DNA of 64,000 nucleotides from assembly GCA_963576565.1 (NCBI GenBank), contig OY755045.1:10167977-10231976 (forward strand). Reading direction: 5' to 3'. The DNA comes from Aspidapion aeneum (Eukaryota > Arthropoda > Insecta > Coleoptera > Brentidae). Made by a program: the position numbers and the translations under genes. Positions within the stretch are counted from its first letter, which is position 1. Each line of letters opens with the position of its first letter. The notes below the pieces were generated by a model, which was given only the letters and a program-made list of their open reading frames with translations, ran no database searches and was not told where the DNA came from. This document shows positions 50,401 through 62,751 of this stretch, piece after piece.

Positions 50401-53400
50401 TTCCCATTCTTTTATGATCTCATTTCTTATATGCTCTGTTCTAGATATTCTCATTGATCTTCTTATTGCATCCATTTCGACACTTTCTATTTTTGTTTTG
50501 TTACGCGAGAAGTCTCTATTCCATACACAAAACAAAACACATTAAACTACTATAAAAGATGCAAAGAAGAAAGATGGAAAACGTGCTGTGTGTGGATCGA
50601 TAAAAATCAAAACGAATTTTATACTTCACACAAAGGTATGTGTGCCTAACTTGCGAGTGTCAGAAGGAGAGGGAAGAGTTGATTTTGGTTGTTTTCCTAC
50701 TTACACAAGGTTGCATCTCTAGACGTACGTTTCTGTGTGTTTCACGTCATCAGTAGAGAACAGCAAACCCAGGTAAGCCAATTTTAACCAAAATCAACTC
50801 CTATATATGAAATACTCGTGGCGGTGCAATGCGAGTAAATTACAAGTTGTTGCGCCATCTAGCGGACTGGCTCGAGCACTCGAAAGTTTAAACACACTGG
50901 CATCGTCTTGTCTGAGACGCCGAAGCGCCATCTATGACAAGTTTCGTCCATTAATGTGGTATTAAAACCACGTAATCACGTAGCAACTAAAAGGCCGTAC
51001 TGCCCGAAGCATATGCAAAGAAGAAAGATGGAAAACGTGCTGTGTGTGGATCGATAAAAATCAAAACGAATTTTATACTTCACACAAAGGTATGTGTGCC
51101 TAACTTGCGAGTGTCAGAAGGAGAGTGCTCGAGCCAGTCCGCTAGATGGCGCAACAACTTGTAATTTACTCGCATTGCACCGCCGCGAGTATTTCATATA
51201 TAGGAGTTGATTTTGGTTAAAATTGGCTTACCTGGGTTTGCTGTTCTCTACTGATGACGTGAAACACGTCTAGAGATGCAACCTTGTGTAAGTAGGAAAA
51301 CAACCAAAATCAACTCTTCCCTCTCCTTCTGACACTCGCAAGTTAGGCACACATACCTTTGTGTGAAGTATAAAATTCGTTTTGATGATTACTATAAAAG
51401 AGGTATTACATGACTTATTACAAGTTTTTAATAACATAAAACTAAAAAAAAAATTATGAACAAGCCAGTAAATCGTTTCTTGTGTACGAAATAAATTAAT
51501 ATTCCAGGGCTGTTTTATGGGCATTGTAAATACTGGGCTTTTAACCTGGAAAATCGAACATTTCACGAACGTTGCCGATATTTAACGTGGTATTTTCGTA
51601 TAGTTTTATAGACAGAGTCTGACAGAGAAGGAAATCTCGAAACCACAATGGTCTGGACAGAGACAAAATTTGGGCTTGATTCGGATTTTGACCATAAGCG
51701 CGAATTACTTGTCCTAATACGAGGTGATCTAAAAAATGCTGCCATAGGTAAATTTTTTATTTATTTTGAATACCTATTTGGAAAATAGTAGTTTTAATTT
51801 AATCATAGATTATTTAATTCATGATTAGAAACATTATTTTGGGAGGTCACTGACCAAATGAGCTTATGGGGGAGCCGCCGCTGCTTGGGTTATTTGTTTT
51901 TTTTTGTTGCTTGATACCAAATGTCACGAGGGGGTTTTAACGTGACGTAACACAGTTTAAGTTAGGTTTATAGTTTTATTTAACAATAATAATAATTACT
52001 ACACACATTAAATACATCTTGCTAATAAGAGTGTATCATCTAGATACGCTTGACTTCTGACTACTACTTGTCTTCACTGTTAACTTGTACGTTCGGGACG
52101 TTACGTTCTCAGCTTACCACTACTGCTCTTTTAGAGATGCTTTTATTAAAAACCGTTTGTCATTGATAGGATATCGAGAAGAGTTTTGTTTCCTCTATAA
52201 ACATAGTCGATGATCGGTCAATTGCTTATTGCTTTTATTTCCGTATATAGTTTATTACACGTTTTAATACAAATTGAACTATATACATAAATTCATTTCC
52301 TTAGATTGTTTAGGGTTAATGTGCACTTGCTTATAAACGTAACTTATGCCATTTAGTTAATAGAACATTATTTCCTATCCTGACATATCCCTCTTGGTTT
52401 AAAAAAAATCTGTCTCTACAGATTGTCTACTTTAAATTAACAAAAACTATAAATACGAAGGACCGGTACAAAACAATGAATGTAACTTTGGTAGTTTGGC
52501 ACAAATAACTATCAAAACTTAAATAGACAATATTAAACAATTTTAGTGCTCACAAATGGCTTACCTGGTTTTTGTTGGTCGTTTTTGTCACTCTGCAAGA
52601 CCATTCTTCTTGCAGTGGCCGCCCTTGGAAACTCGTGATATTTCAGGAACTTCTTTCATTCTTGGCGAATGTCCCCCACTCTATCGGGGGGAAGCAGAAA
52701 TGCGCCCAAATGTCATTTGTTAAAACAAAAGTCAAATGTGAGCGCAATAATGCCAAATTTAGCAAAAAACTAAATTAATCAAATAGGCCGGAAAATTCAA
52801 AATTTAATTCATTATCAGTTGCATTTTCTAACTGTTTTCTAATTTTTATGTAATATTTTAATTTTTTTTACTTTAAAAACATTATTTAATGATCAAATCA
52901 AGCAATTTATAAAATAAATAAGGAAATTATATAATGAAATTAATTGAGAGTTAATTAAAAAATATATTTAGTATGTTTAGCTAAGTTGGAACTATAGTAT
53001 GGAAAACATATTGATTATTAATTTTTGGAAAAAAGTTATTCTTCATAAAAAGTTCTGCATGTTCGAAAATCTAAAATACAATCATCAGATACCAATTTTT
53101 AGCTCACACTATTAATATATAAGTAGTGTGAGCTATGGTGATCCTAATTTTTTCGAGAAAAAAAAGTTGCTCCGATTTCAAAATTTTTTATATATCTTTG
53201 CGTTTCAGATGATTTTGAAACTTTTTTGTTTTGCTGTCTGTCTGTCTGTATGTCTGTCTGTAACGACCAACCCGCATAACTCAAAAACCGCTTGTCCGAT
53301 TTTAATGAAATTTGGTACCTAAGTTGGGTCTTGGGCCGTGATGGTCCCATTTAAAAATGAACAAAATCCACAGAACGCAAGCCAAATAAAAGGGTGGGGG

Positions 53401-56400
53401 TAGATTCCAAAAATTAGAGTTGGAGTTAGAAATGGAGTTAAAAAAAATGAATTTTAGTTTATTAGAAAATATGGCGTGTGTGATATCAAACGAAAGGTAA
53501 TTGAGTCTGGAGTTAAACAAAATACATTTTAGTTTTTTTTAAAGGGTGGGGGTAGATTTAAAAAATTTGAGTTTAAGTCAAAACTTGGCTTGTGTGGTAT
53601 CAAACGAAAGGTAATTGAGTCTGGAGTTGAATAAAATATATTTCAGTTTTTGATTATATTAGCTCACACTATAACTATAGTACCTAGTGTGAGCTTAGGT
53701 GCCCATAGATTGGCAGAGTATTTTTTGTCGTATACGAGGTTTGTCAAGTACTTTTATTTTTGACAATATCAAACATAACTTTTAACTATAGGTAAATTTA
53801 GTGGGAATAAGGACACTGTTGTTCTGGTAAATATACGTTTTAATCCATCGGTAACGTTTCGACAATGGTTTTTGTCTTCATCAGACCTTCAGACTAGTTT
53901 TGTGTTTTGTGTTTTATGTTTTTTGTTGTTCCAATGTACGATCTAGTCTGAAGGTCTGATGAAGACAAAAACCATTGTCGAAACGTTACCGATGGATTAA
54001 AACGTATATTTACCAGAACAACAGTGTCCTTATTCCCACTAAATTTACCTATAGTTGCATTGCAAGGACGTGATAAGTTTACCAAACATAACTATTAACA
54101 AAAGTTTTTCAGAACTAAAAACTACGTTCAAATATGCAATTAATTAATTTTTAGTTAATTTTTATCAATTTTTCTACATGATAAATAAAATTATTCACGC
54201 CACCATTTTGGATTTATTTTACATAAAAAATTAACAAATCATTTTTTGTTTCTAGATCAAGGGCAAGAAAAATCACCGATACAATGATTAAAGAAGAGCC
54301 CACCGAAGGGAACTATTCTTATCAAACCATATCAGTCCTACCGCCTGCTTTAAAGTCGTTGGTATACTTGTGGGAAGAATTGACTTCAAATTGCGTTCAA
54401 ACCATGTCTGATCAGGTATGGTGGTTTAACTTCCAAAAATTTTAGAAATTCATGAAAAATATTAGGAATTTTTTGGAACACTTTTTCTTGCTTACCTGTA
54501 AATACATGTAAAGTCCAAATTATAGGCATTTGTAATGACGTCATTTTTGTTTATCTTTGTTTAGTATATTATAAACAGCGGCGACAATAAACTTTTTAAA
54601 AAAATAGTGTCTATCATTAATTATTTTTTTTAAATAGGTAGGTAATTGGTTATGTGAAGTATGAAAACATGAGTTTGTCAACTTATAATAGGTACAATTA
54701 ACAATCGCAGCTGATAATTTTAAATATATTGGCTTTTTTTCAACTGGAAAGGGAACAAGTTCGAAATGGAATCGCACTTCAATTTGAGAATGTGATACAG
54801 CGAGCCGTAGATGCAACAAAATTGGACCCAACAACGATAGTAAATATAAAAAATATCTACGCCATACGTTTTTTTCTCACCTGGTGACGTCATTACAAAT
54901 GTGTATAATTTGGACTATATAAATGTGGATTCTTTGTACTTGATTTCATTATCGCCTAAACTAAGGGCACTCATCGTAAAGCAAGTTTTACAGGTAGCGA
55001 AGCCTGACTTGATTGATTTTCTATTTTTGGGTTATAATCTTTGACATGTTTTCCTCGGTTTCGCATTGGCGGGTCGTTCTTATTTTAAAAATGTGGTTTT
55101 AACATAGTCTAAAGATCTATTTGATAATGATACAGTTTCAAGATAGTTTGCAGCATAACTTTTTTATTCTAATTACATAAATATAATATAGTTTAGGTAC
55201 CTGTATACTGTGTAAAACAATATCTTTAAAATAAAACCGAACCGCCAATGCGAAACCGAGGAAAACATGTCAAAAATAATAACCAAAAGATAGAAAGCCT
55301 GACGTTGGATTCGCTTCCTATAAGGCTTGCCTTTATGAAGAGTGTCCTTACCCCAAACCCCTCAATCACAAGGGCACTAAATAAAAAACCTTGTAACATA
55401 TATGGTGGAAATGTCATTTGTATATACAGGGTGTTTGGCACATGAACCGTCAAAATTTTTTGGGATATTGTTGGGGTCATTTGCTACCTTTTCAACCTTG
55501 GAGAACTTGGGTCCTTAGAGTCACGACTAAAGAGATATGAATTTTTTATTTTTTTTTCTCAAATTACCCAAAATCCCACCTTTAAACCCTCGTAAGCTTT
55601 TTATTAATGTCTGGAAAAACACAATTTTTTTTATAATTCTGTAATCTTATGCTACTTCAACTAATTAATAGATTTGTTAAAATTTATGTACCAAAGGGAC
55701 ATACGAGGTTTTTTATTGAAGAACATTAGTGATTTTGTGAAAGAAAATCAATTTCAAAATTAAAAATTTAAGAAAGTATCGACACTTGAGAACTTCATTT
55801 TCTTTTAAAAACTTCTCTAGTTTATTACCTTTCTAACGGTCTGCTACACATTGATTAAAAAAAACAATTCTGCTTTAAAATACGGATATTCCGTGAGACG
55901 GGCAATAATCGTTCGGACTTGATAAAAAAAAACAATTTGATGTTTATGATCGTTTCGAACAAAATTTATAAATAAAGAACACAATACATTATTGTTAAAA
56001 GTTTAACTTTTGTTTAAGTAGGTAAACGATCATAAACATCAAGTTGTTTTTCTTACCAATTCCGAACGAGTCTCGCCCTTCTGACGGAATATCAGTATTT
56101 TAAAGCAGAAATGTTTTTTTATCCATGTGTAGCATACCGTTAGAAAGGTAATTAATTAAAGAAGTTTTTAAAAGAAAATGAAGTTCTCAATTGTCGATAC
56201 TTTTTTTGATTTTTGATTTTGAAATTGATTTTCTTTCACAAAATCACTAATGTTCTTCAATAAAAATCCTCGTATGTCCCTTTGGTACATCAATTTTAAC
56301 AAATCTATTAATTAGTTGAAGAAGAATAAGATTACAGAATTATAACAAAAAATTGTGCTTTTCCAGACATTAATAAAAAGCTTACGAGGGTTTAAAGTTG

Positions 56401-59400
56401 GGATTTTGGATAATTTGAGAAAAAAAAATAAAAATTCAGATCTCTTTAGCCGTGATTCTTAGGACCCAAGTTCCAAGGTTGAAAGGGGAGCAAATGACCC
56501 CAACAATATCCCAAAAAATTTTGACGGTTCATGTGCCGAACACCCTGTATATATACAACATATACTCTAATGAAAAAAAGTAATGTTTCCTTAACAGTTT
56601 TTGACCGATAGATTTTAAACTGACAAAAACTAAAATAAACGAAAACAGAGGTTAACAAGCACTTGACAATTCTTAAGCTGAAAACGAAACATCAATCCAC
56701 AGTACACCTTTCTGTGGTTAGTAATCTGTGCATCAATCTGAAAAAAATATATTAAACCTAACTTTTGTTTTTAGCCTTATTTTACAAAATAAATGTTTTA
56801 AATATTAGAAACTGGTAATATTATGTAATTTTTAATAGAAGCCTCACAAAAAATGTATAAAATAAACAAAAAACTGGTTAGTTAACACAATGGAATGACA
56901 TTTCGCTAGTGAAGTGCTTACCACTTCACACCGGTGACAAATGAGCGTTCCAGAATCTCCCTATTCTAAATTAAATCGTTGTTTTTTTTTGTACCATCTT
57001 GATTTTTTGTTTTATAGACTTCTACCCCAGTCCAAACCAAACTGAAGAAAAGTGAATCGAACAAAGAAAATGCAAAGGAAAAAAATGCAGCTGTGGAAAA
57101 AGAGAGCAAGAAAAGTAAGAAGAAAAAAACTGGTTCCAGGAATTATCTAGGTAAACCAAAAAAAAACATAGCTAAAGTATTGAAATTTCCTATTAGGAAA
57201 AGGGATCTGGTGTTACTGTTTAAAACAAAGTAAAACAGATTTGATAGACTATTTTAATACAAAAAAAGCTTCCTACCTATCCAAAAAATGAACCAAATTT
57301 TTGATTTTAGTTTGTTAAAAACTAGCTAACAACTAAAAAATACCTTAAATTAGTAGAGCCTAGTAAGACGTTCCCCAGATAAAATTACTAAATAAAATCT
57401 TTACTTTTTCAAATTAAAAAAAAATGCTCATATCCTAAAATTCGGTAAATGACGTTTTTCCGATTCTTTCCTCATAGTGAGGTTTTTTGGCATCTCTATA
57501 GCCTCACCTAAAATTTGCTAAATGACGTTTTTTCCAAATCTTTTCTCACAGTGTGGTTGTTTGGCATTTCTATGGCTTGGAACTCTGTGCTTCTGATGAT
57601 AAATCTTAAAATTGCCTAAATGAAGTTTTTCCGAATCTCCACTCACCACAGTGTGCCTGAATGACGTGTAGGTTACATTAAAATGGTTCCAAAAACTAAT
57701 TGCACATTTTGAATATGAAATCTTTCCTGACTTCAGAGCCTTATTCATACAGTGTCCCCCATAATGTTCGCAACATATGGGAAAAATTTTTATTTGTGAG
57801 ATATGGGAAAAAAATTTATATACGATCAATCCTGCTTATTGAATATCCTAAAAAGACATTTTGACATTTGTCACATGCTCACTGTCATGGCGGCAAATTC
57901 AAAAAATTAGGCATGAAAACCCAAAAAGTGAGGTTAAATCGCAAAATATCGAAAAAAGTTATTTGAAAAAAGTGTTTAGAATGTCATTTTAGGGTCCTCT
58001 ATGAAATTTGGAGCAATAATATTACAAAATAAGAAATACCCTATTTTTGACCCTAGCCTTATTATGAATTAATTTTATACAGATTTTATTATTGAAATAG
58101 TTTATGTAACGCAATATTTAATGGATAAAGGTAAAATGATTCCAAATTCTTAATTGAAATCGTTCATAAAAAATTTAATAAAAATATCCGATTAGCACAT
58201 GTACCTTTCTTGTTGTAATGGCCTTTTTTTTAACAGTTTGTAAGGTTGCCGTGAACATAGTATTAATACCACAATAGAAAAAAGCCTCATCATTGATATT
58301 ATTTAATAAATAAATAATAAATAATATCAATGACGTTGTTTTTTTCCATTGTGGTATTAATACTAAATTTACGGAAACCTACAAACTGTCAAAACAAAAG
58401 GCCATTGCGACAAGAAACGTACATGTGCCAATCGGATATTTTTATTTAATTTTTTATGAATGACCTTAATAAAGAATTTGGAATTATTTTACCTTTGCCC
58501 ATTAAATATTGCGTTACTTGAACTATTTCAATAATAAAATCTGTATAAAATTAATTCATAATAAGGCTAGGGCCAAAAATAGGGTATTTCTTATTTTTTA
58601 TTATTATTGCTCCAAATTTCATAGAAGACCCTAAAATGACATTCTAAACACTTTTTTTAAATAACTTTTTTCGATGTTTTGCCATCTAACCTCACTTTGT
58701 GGGTTTTCATGACTAATTTTTGGAATTTGCCACCATGACAATGATCACGTGACTTATGTCAAAATGTCTTTCTAGGTTATTCAACAAGCAGGATTGATCG
58801 TATATAAAAAATTTTCCCATATCTCACAAATAAAAATTTTTCCCATATGTTGCGAACATTATGGGGGACACTGTATAAATCTTAGCAGATTCTCTTCTCA
58901 AAATTTTATCAATTTTTTGTCTTTTTTCTACGAGTCGTTAAATACCGAGATGAATTCCATCAAAGGAGCATGCGCCAAAATTAACGTCAAAATGTCTAAT
59001 TTAAATTATTGGCGCGAATACTGAGATTGGCGCGAGATCGAAGAGCTTAACGTATAATAAAAATGTATAAAATAATGGTCAATTCTAATTTTTAGGTATG
59101 ATTTTATGTCGGTACCGGGTGGTTTTTTATAACCGGAGCATTCAGCAACTTTATCATTGAAAATAAATTGAGATGTTTTTGGTTCATTATGACAACTTTA
59201 AAAGCCAACATAATTTTTTTCTATCCGTCACCATGTACATAGTGTCCCAAATTCGATGTTTTTGGGGGGTTTCGGGTATTTCTAGAGGGGCTAAAAAAAA
59301 CTGACCCCCCTTTGATATACCAAGCCGTTTTTAAACTACGGGGTGTTTTTAAAAAGTCTGCATTTTGGGAAGGGGTCTATAACTTGTTTATTTATTAATA

Positions 59401-62400
59401 TTTTTTATTTCTGTGAAAACATTCTTAAGACACTTTTTTAAGAGGAATTCAACTGTTAAATTAAATTTCATTTGTCACGTTTAGTTTTTGAGATATCACA
59501 TAAAATTAATTTTTCTTTATGGTAGGATACCTTTATTTCTTTATATTTTTGTATTTTTTTTATTTTTACCACATATTTTAGTTTTCTTAATGGGTTTAAA
59601 ATATTTTATTATAAAATTATAAAAATAAAAAAATAATAAAGAGGTGATTAAAAAATAAAAATAAAGAAAACAATAAAAAAATAAAATATTGAGTGTGATT
59701 CATCATTTTAAAGGAAATTTTAAGCTGATTTTAAAAATCGAATAAAAAAAGAGTTATTCTGTAAGAAAAATAACAACTTTATGCAATATTTTAAAAACCA
59801 AAAGAGATAAATAAAAACCGTTTACATCTGTCAATTCTTCAAGAAAAGATCTATAAGAAAGCTATTTACACAAAAACAAAATTTTCATAAACAAAAAAGT
59901 TATAGACCCCCTCCCAAAATGCAGACAAAAACACTCCGAAGCTTAAAAACGGCTTGCTATATCTAAATGTGGTTTTCACCTTTAGGCTTCTCTTGAAATT
60001 TGAGCGTCGCAAAGGGAGGTCAGTTTTTTTCTATCTCACCTAGAAATACCCGACACCACAAAAAAACAACAGGGACACCCTGTACAGGGAACACCCTGTA
60101 TATTTTTGCATTTTAAGATTCGTCTTTTCTTTCTGATTTCAAAAATATATAATATCTACGTGCTGCGAATAATATTTTTTGAGGTATATGCAGTATTTCT
60201 TCTATATGATCTTATGCATTTCACGTTTATTTTGTTTTGCCATGGAAGTATTTACTCTCAACTCCAATGTTTTTTCAAGTATTTCTTGATTGTGTTTGTA
60301 TTTCAAATCATCACACAGATCCAAGTTTTTTGGGAAGGAGCATTTACATTCTAGGCATCTAAACATAAAAACACTTTCTGCATAGGAATACCTTTGTTTT
60401 TGTATGCCATGTTTACTTTGACAGTGTTTATTCAAATTAAATTGGGCACTAAATAATTTGCACGTCACCGGCATTTTTACAGCACAAAAACGACGAATTT
60501 TCATAAAAAAGAACTGGAAATTATTAAAGTTTTGCTGTATAAAACCATACTGAAATATCTCTCAGTTGATTGGTTGGCAGAAGTGACAGAACAACGCTTG
60601 CGCACGTCTTGGAATTCATCTCGGTATTTAACGACTCGTTTTTTTCTAGTTAGTCGGCCATTTTCAAAGATGTCGGCCAAATGTCGGTGCTTTTGTTGAT
60701 AAAATGTATAATTTGTAAAATATGAATTTTCAAAGTTTTGCCATTTTGGTCATATGGGATTTCATAATATGCTAAAATTGGCTAAATGACGTTTTTCCGA
60801 ATCTCCACTCACATATATTTTGAATAATACTAGCCAAATTGAAAAACTATGTTTAATTTAAACCAATTAGAAAAAAAATAAAATAAAAATAATATAATAA
60901 TATTTTCCAGAAGACATCAGCATGTCCAGCTACACACATCCCTCAGGGGTGGAGACGCTGTGCGAATTGTGCAGCGAAATGTGTCCCCACCCCGTGACAT
61001 ATCACATGCACCAAGAACATCCCGGGTGCGGCCAACACGCTGGAGGGAAGGGGTACAACTCGGGAGGGAACTACTGCTTGGGATGGGCTGGTAGCTGTGG
61101 GGATGGAGGAGTGCGTAAGTCTCAGTTTTTATTATTAGCTCACACATATACTATAGTAGTGTGAGCTATGGTTGCTCCGATTTCAAAAATTTTTATATAT
61201 CTTTGCGTTTCAGATGATTTTGAAACTTTTTTGTTGAGCCGTCTGTCTGTCTGTCTGTATGTCTGTATGTCTGTCTGTAACGACCAACGCGCATAACTCA
61301 AAAACCGCTTGGCCAATTTCAATGAAATTTGGTACCTAGGCTGGGTCTTGGGTCAAAATGGTCCCATTTAAAAATGAACAAAATCCACCGAACACAAACC
61401 AAATAAAAGGGTGGGGGTAGATTTCAAAAATTAGAGTTTATGTGGAAATATGGCGTGTGTGATATCAAACGAAAGGTAATTGAGTCTGGAGTTAAACAAA
61501 ATACATTTTAATTTTTTTTATGAAAAGGGTGGGGGTATATTTCAAACATTAGAGTTTAAGTGTGTGATATCAAACGAAAAGTAATTAAGTCCGGAGTTCA
61601 ACAAAATACATTTTAGTTTTTGTTTTTTTAAGGGTGGGGGTGGATTTCAAAAATTTGAGTTTAAGTCAAAACATGGCTTGGTGGTATCAAACAAAAGGTA
61701 ATTTAGTGTGGAGTTGAATAAAATATATTTCAGTTTTTAGTTATATTAGCTCACACGTACACTATAACTATAGTACCTAGTGTGAGCTTAGGGGCCCATA
61801 TATTGGCAGAGTATTTTTTCTGTTGGCTAGTTGCGTTGTTTAAAAAAAGTTTTAAGGGTCTGACAATTAGATTTTAAGACTGGCTCACGTACTAATGGGT
61901 TTTAAATCTGCATAGCTCATTTGCCGGAATTATGACAAACAAAAAAATTGAGCAACGTATTAATTAAAATAAGACTTAAAAAAAACGGCTACTGAATGCT
62001 TTCAAATGCTTAAGGATTTCTACGGAGAGCAGTGTATGTCTTGTGCAATACTTTTTGAGTGGCTTAAAAGCTTTTTCGAGGGTCGTGAAGAAGTTAAAGA
62101 TGATGAACGAGAAGGGCGCTCCAGCACATCCAAAACAGCAATACTCATTGTTTTTTTTTCGATTATTATTATGTTTTTCTTATTGAATGGGCGCGTGAGG
62201 GTCAAACAGTCAACCCATATTTATATTTGGAAGTATTGATAAGGGAACGTGTAAGGAAAAAACATCCAGATTTGTTGAAGAACAACGCATGGCTGCTCTA
62301 CCAGGATAATGCACCGGCCCACAATGCTCTTTCCATTAAGCAGTTTTTAGCTAATAAGAAGAACCACCATATTCACCACACTTGGCCCCTTGCGACTTCT

Positions 62401-62707
62401 ACCTGTTTCTAAAAGTGAAGAAATCGTTAAAAGGAACCCGTTTTGGAATATTATATTATTATTAGATAATTATTATTATATTAGAACACGTCAAGGATAT
62501 AACGGCAAGACTTCTTAACAGCCTCTATTCTGATGATTTCCAAAATTGCTTCCAACATTGGAAAAAAACGCATGCAACGCTGCGTCGATAGAGGAGGGGA
62601 CTGCATTGATGGAGAACATCATTAAGCTTTTTTAGTTTTTAAATAAATTAGATTTTTTACAACACTCTTATAATTTTGTTGTCATACCTCGTATTTGGCT
62701 AAAACAT

Positions 62708-62751
<44 letters not shown>

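Larger units (their letters stand above)
58922..60647. mobile_element. 1.7-kb TIR transposon with C2H2-like ORF and 8-bp target duplication, family not recognised
   Basis: The element is 58930-60639. TIRs of about 29 bp: left ACGAGTCGTTAAATACCGAG..., right its complement. Flanking duplication TTTTTTCT at 58922-58929 and 60640-60647. The empty site is readable in the related foldback copy at about 32635-32665 (complement contains GTCATTTTTCTAGTTAG). It carries a minus-strand zinc-finger-like frame at its right side and is itself interrupted by a palindromic MITE at 59238-60082. Confidence 0.85.
57661..60690. mobile_element. Second copy of the 30.7-kb foldback family, split by nested insertions
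   Basis: 57661-57747, 58876-58929 and 60648-60690 are collinear with the 30671-32782 element: AACTAATTGCACATTTTGAA, TTCAGAGCCTTATTCAT, AAATCTTAGCAGATTCTCTT, AAAATTTTATCAATTTTTTG and GGCCATTTTCAAAGATG. The gaps are two later insertions (57750-58873 and 58930-60639). Confidence 0.8.

Noticed and set aside
51616..51747. Additional highwire exon
   Set aside because: Exon n (phase 2 out) and exon o (phase 2 in) join directly; this phase-1 segment would break the frame.
51900..52700. Solo long terminal repeat
   Set aside because: No TG...CA ends, target duplication or primer-binding site could be located by eye.
60917..61147. 76-codon minus-strand frame
   Set aside because: Shadow of highwire exon q, which is conserved on the + strand.
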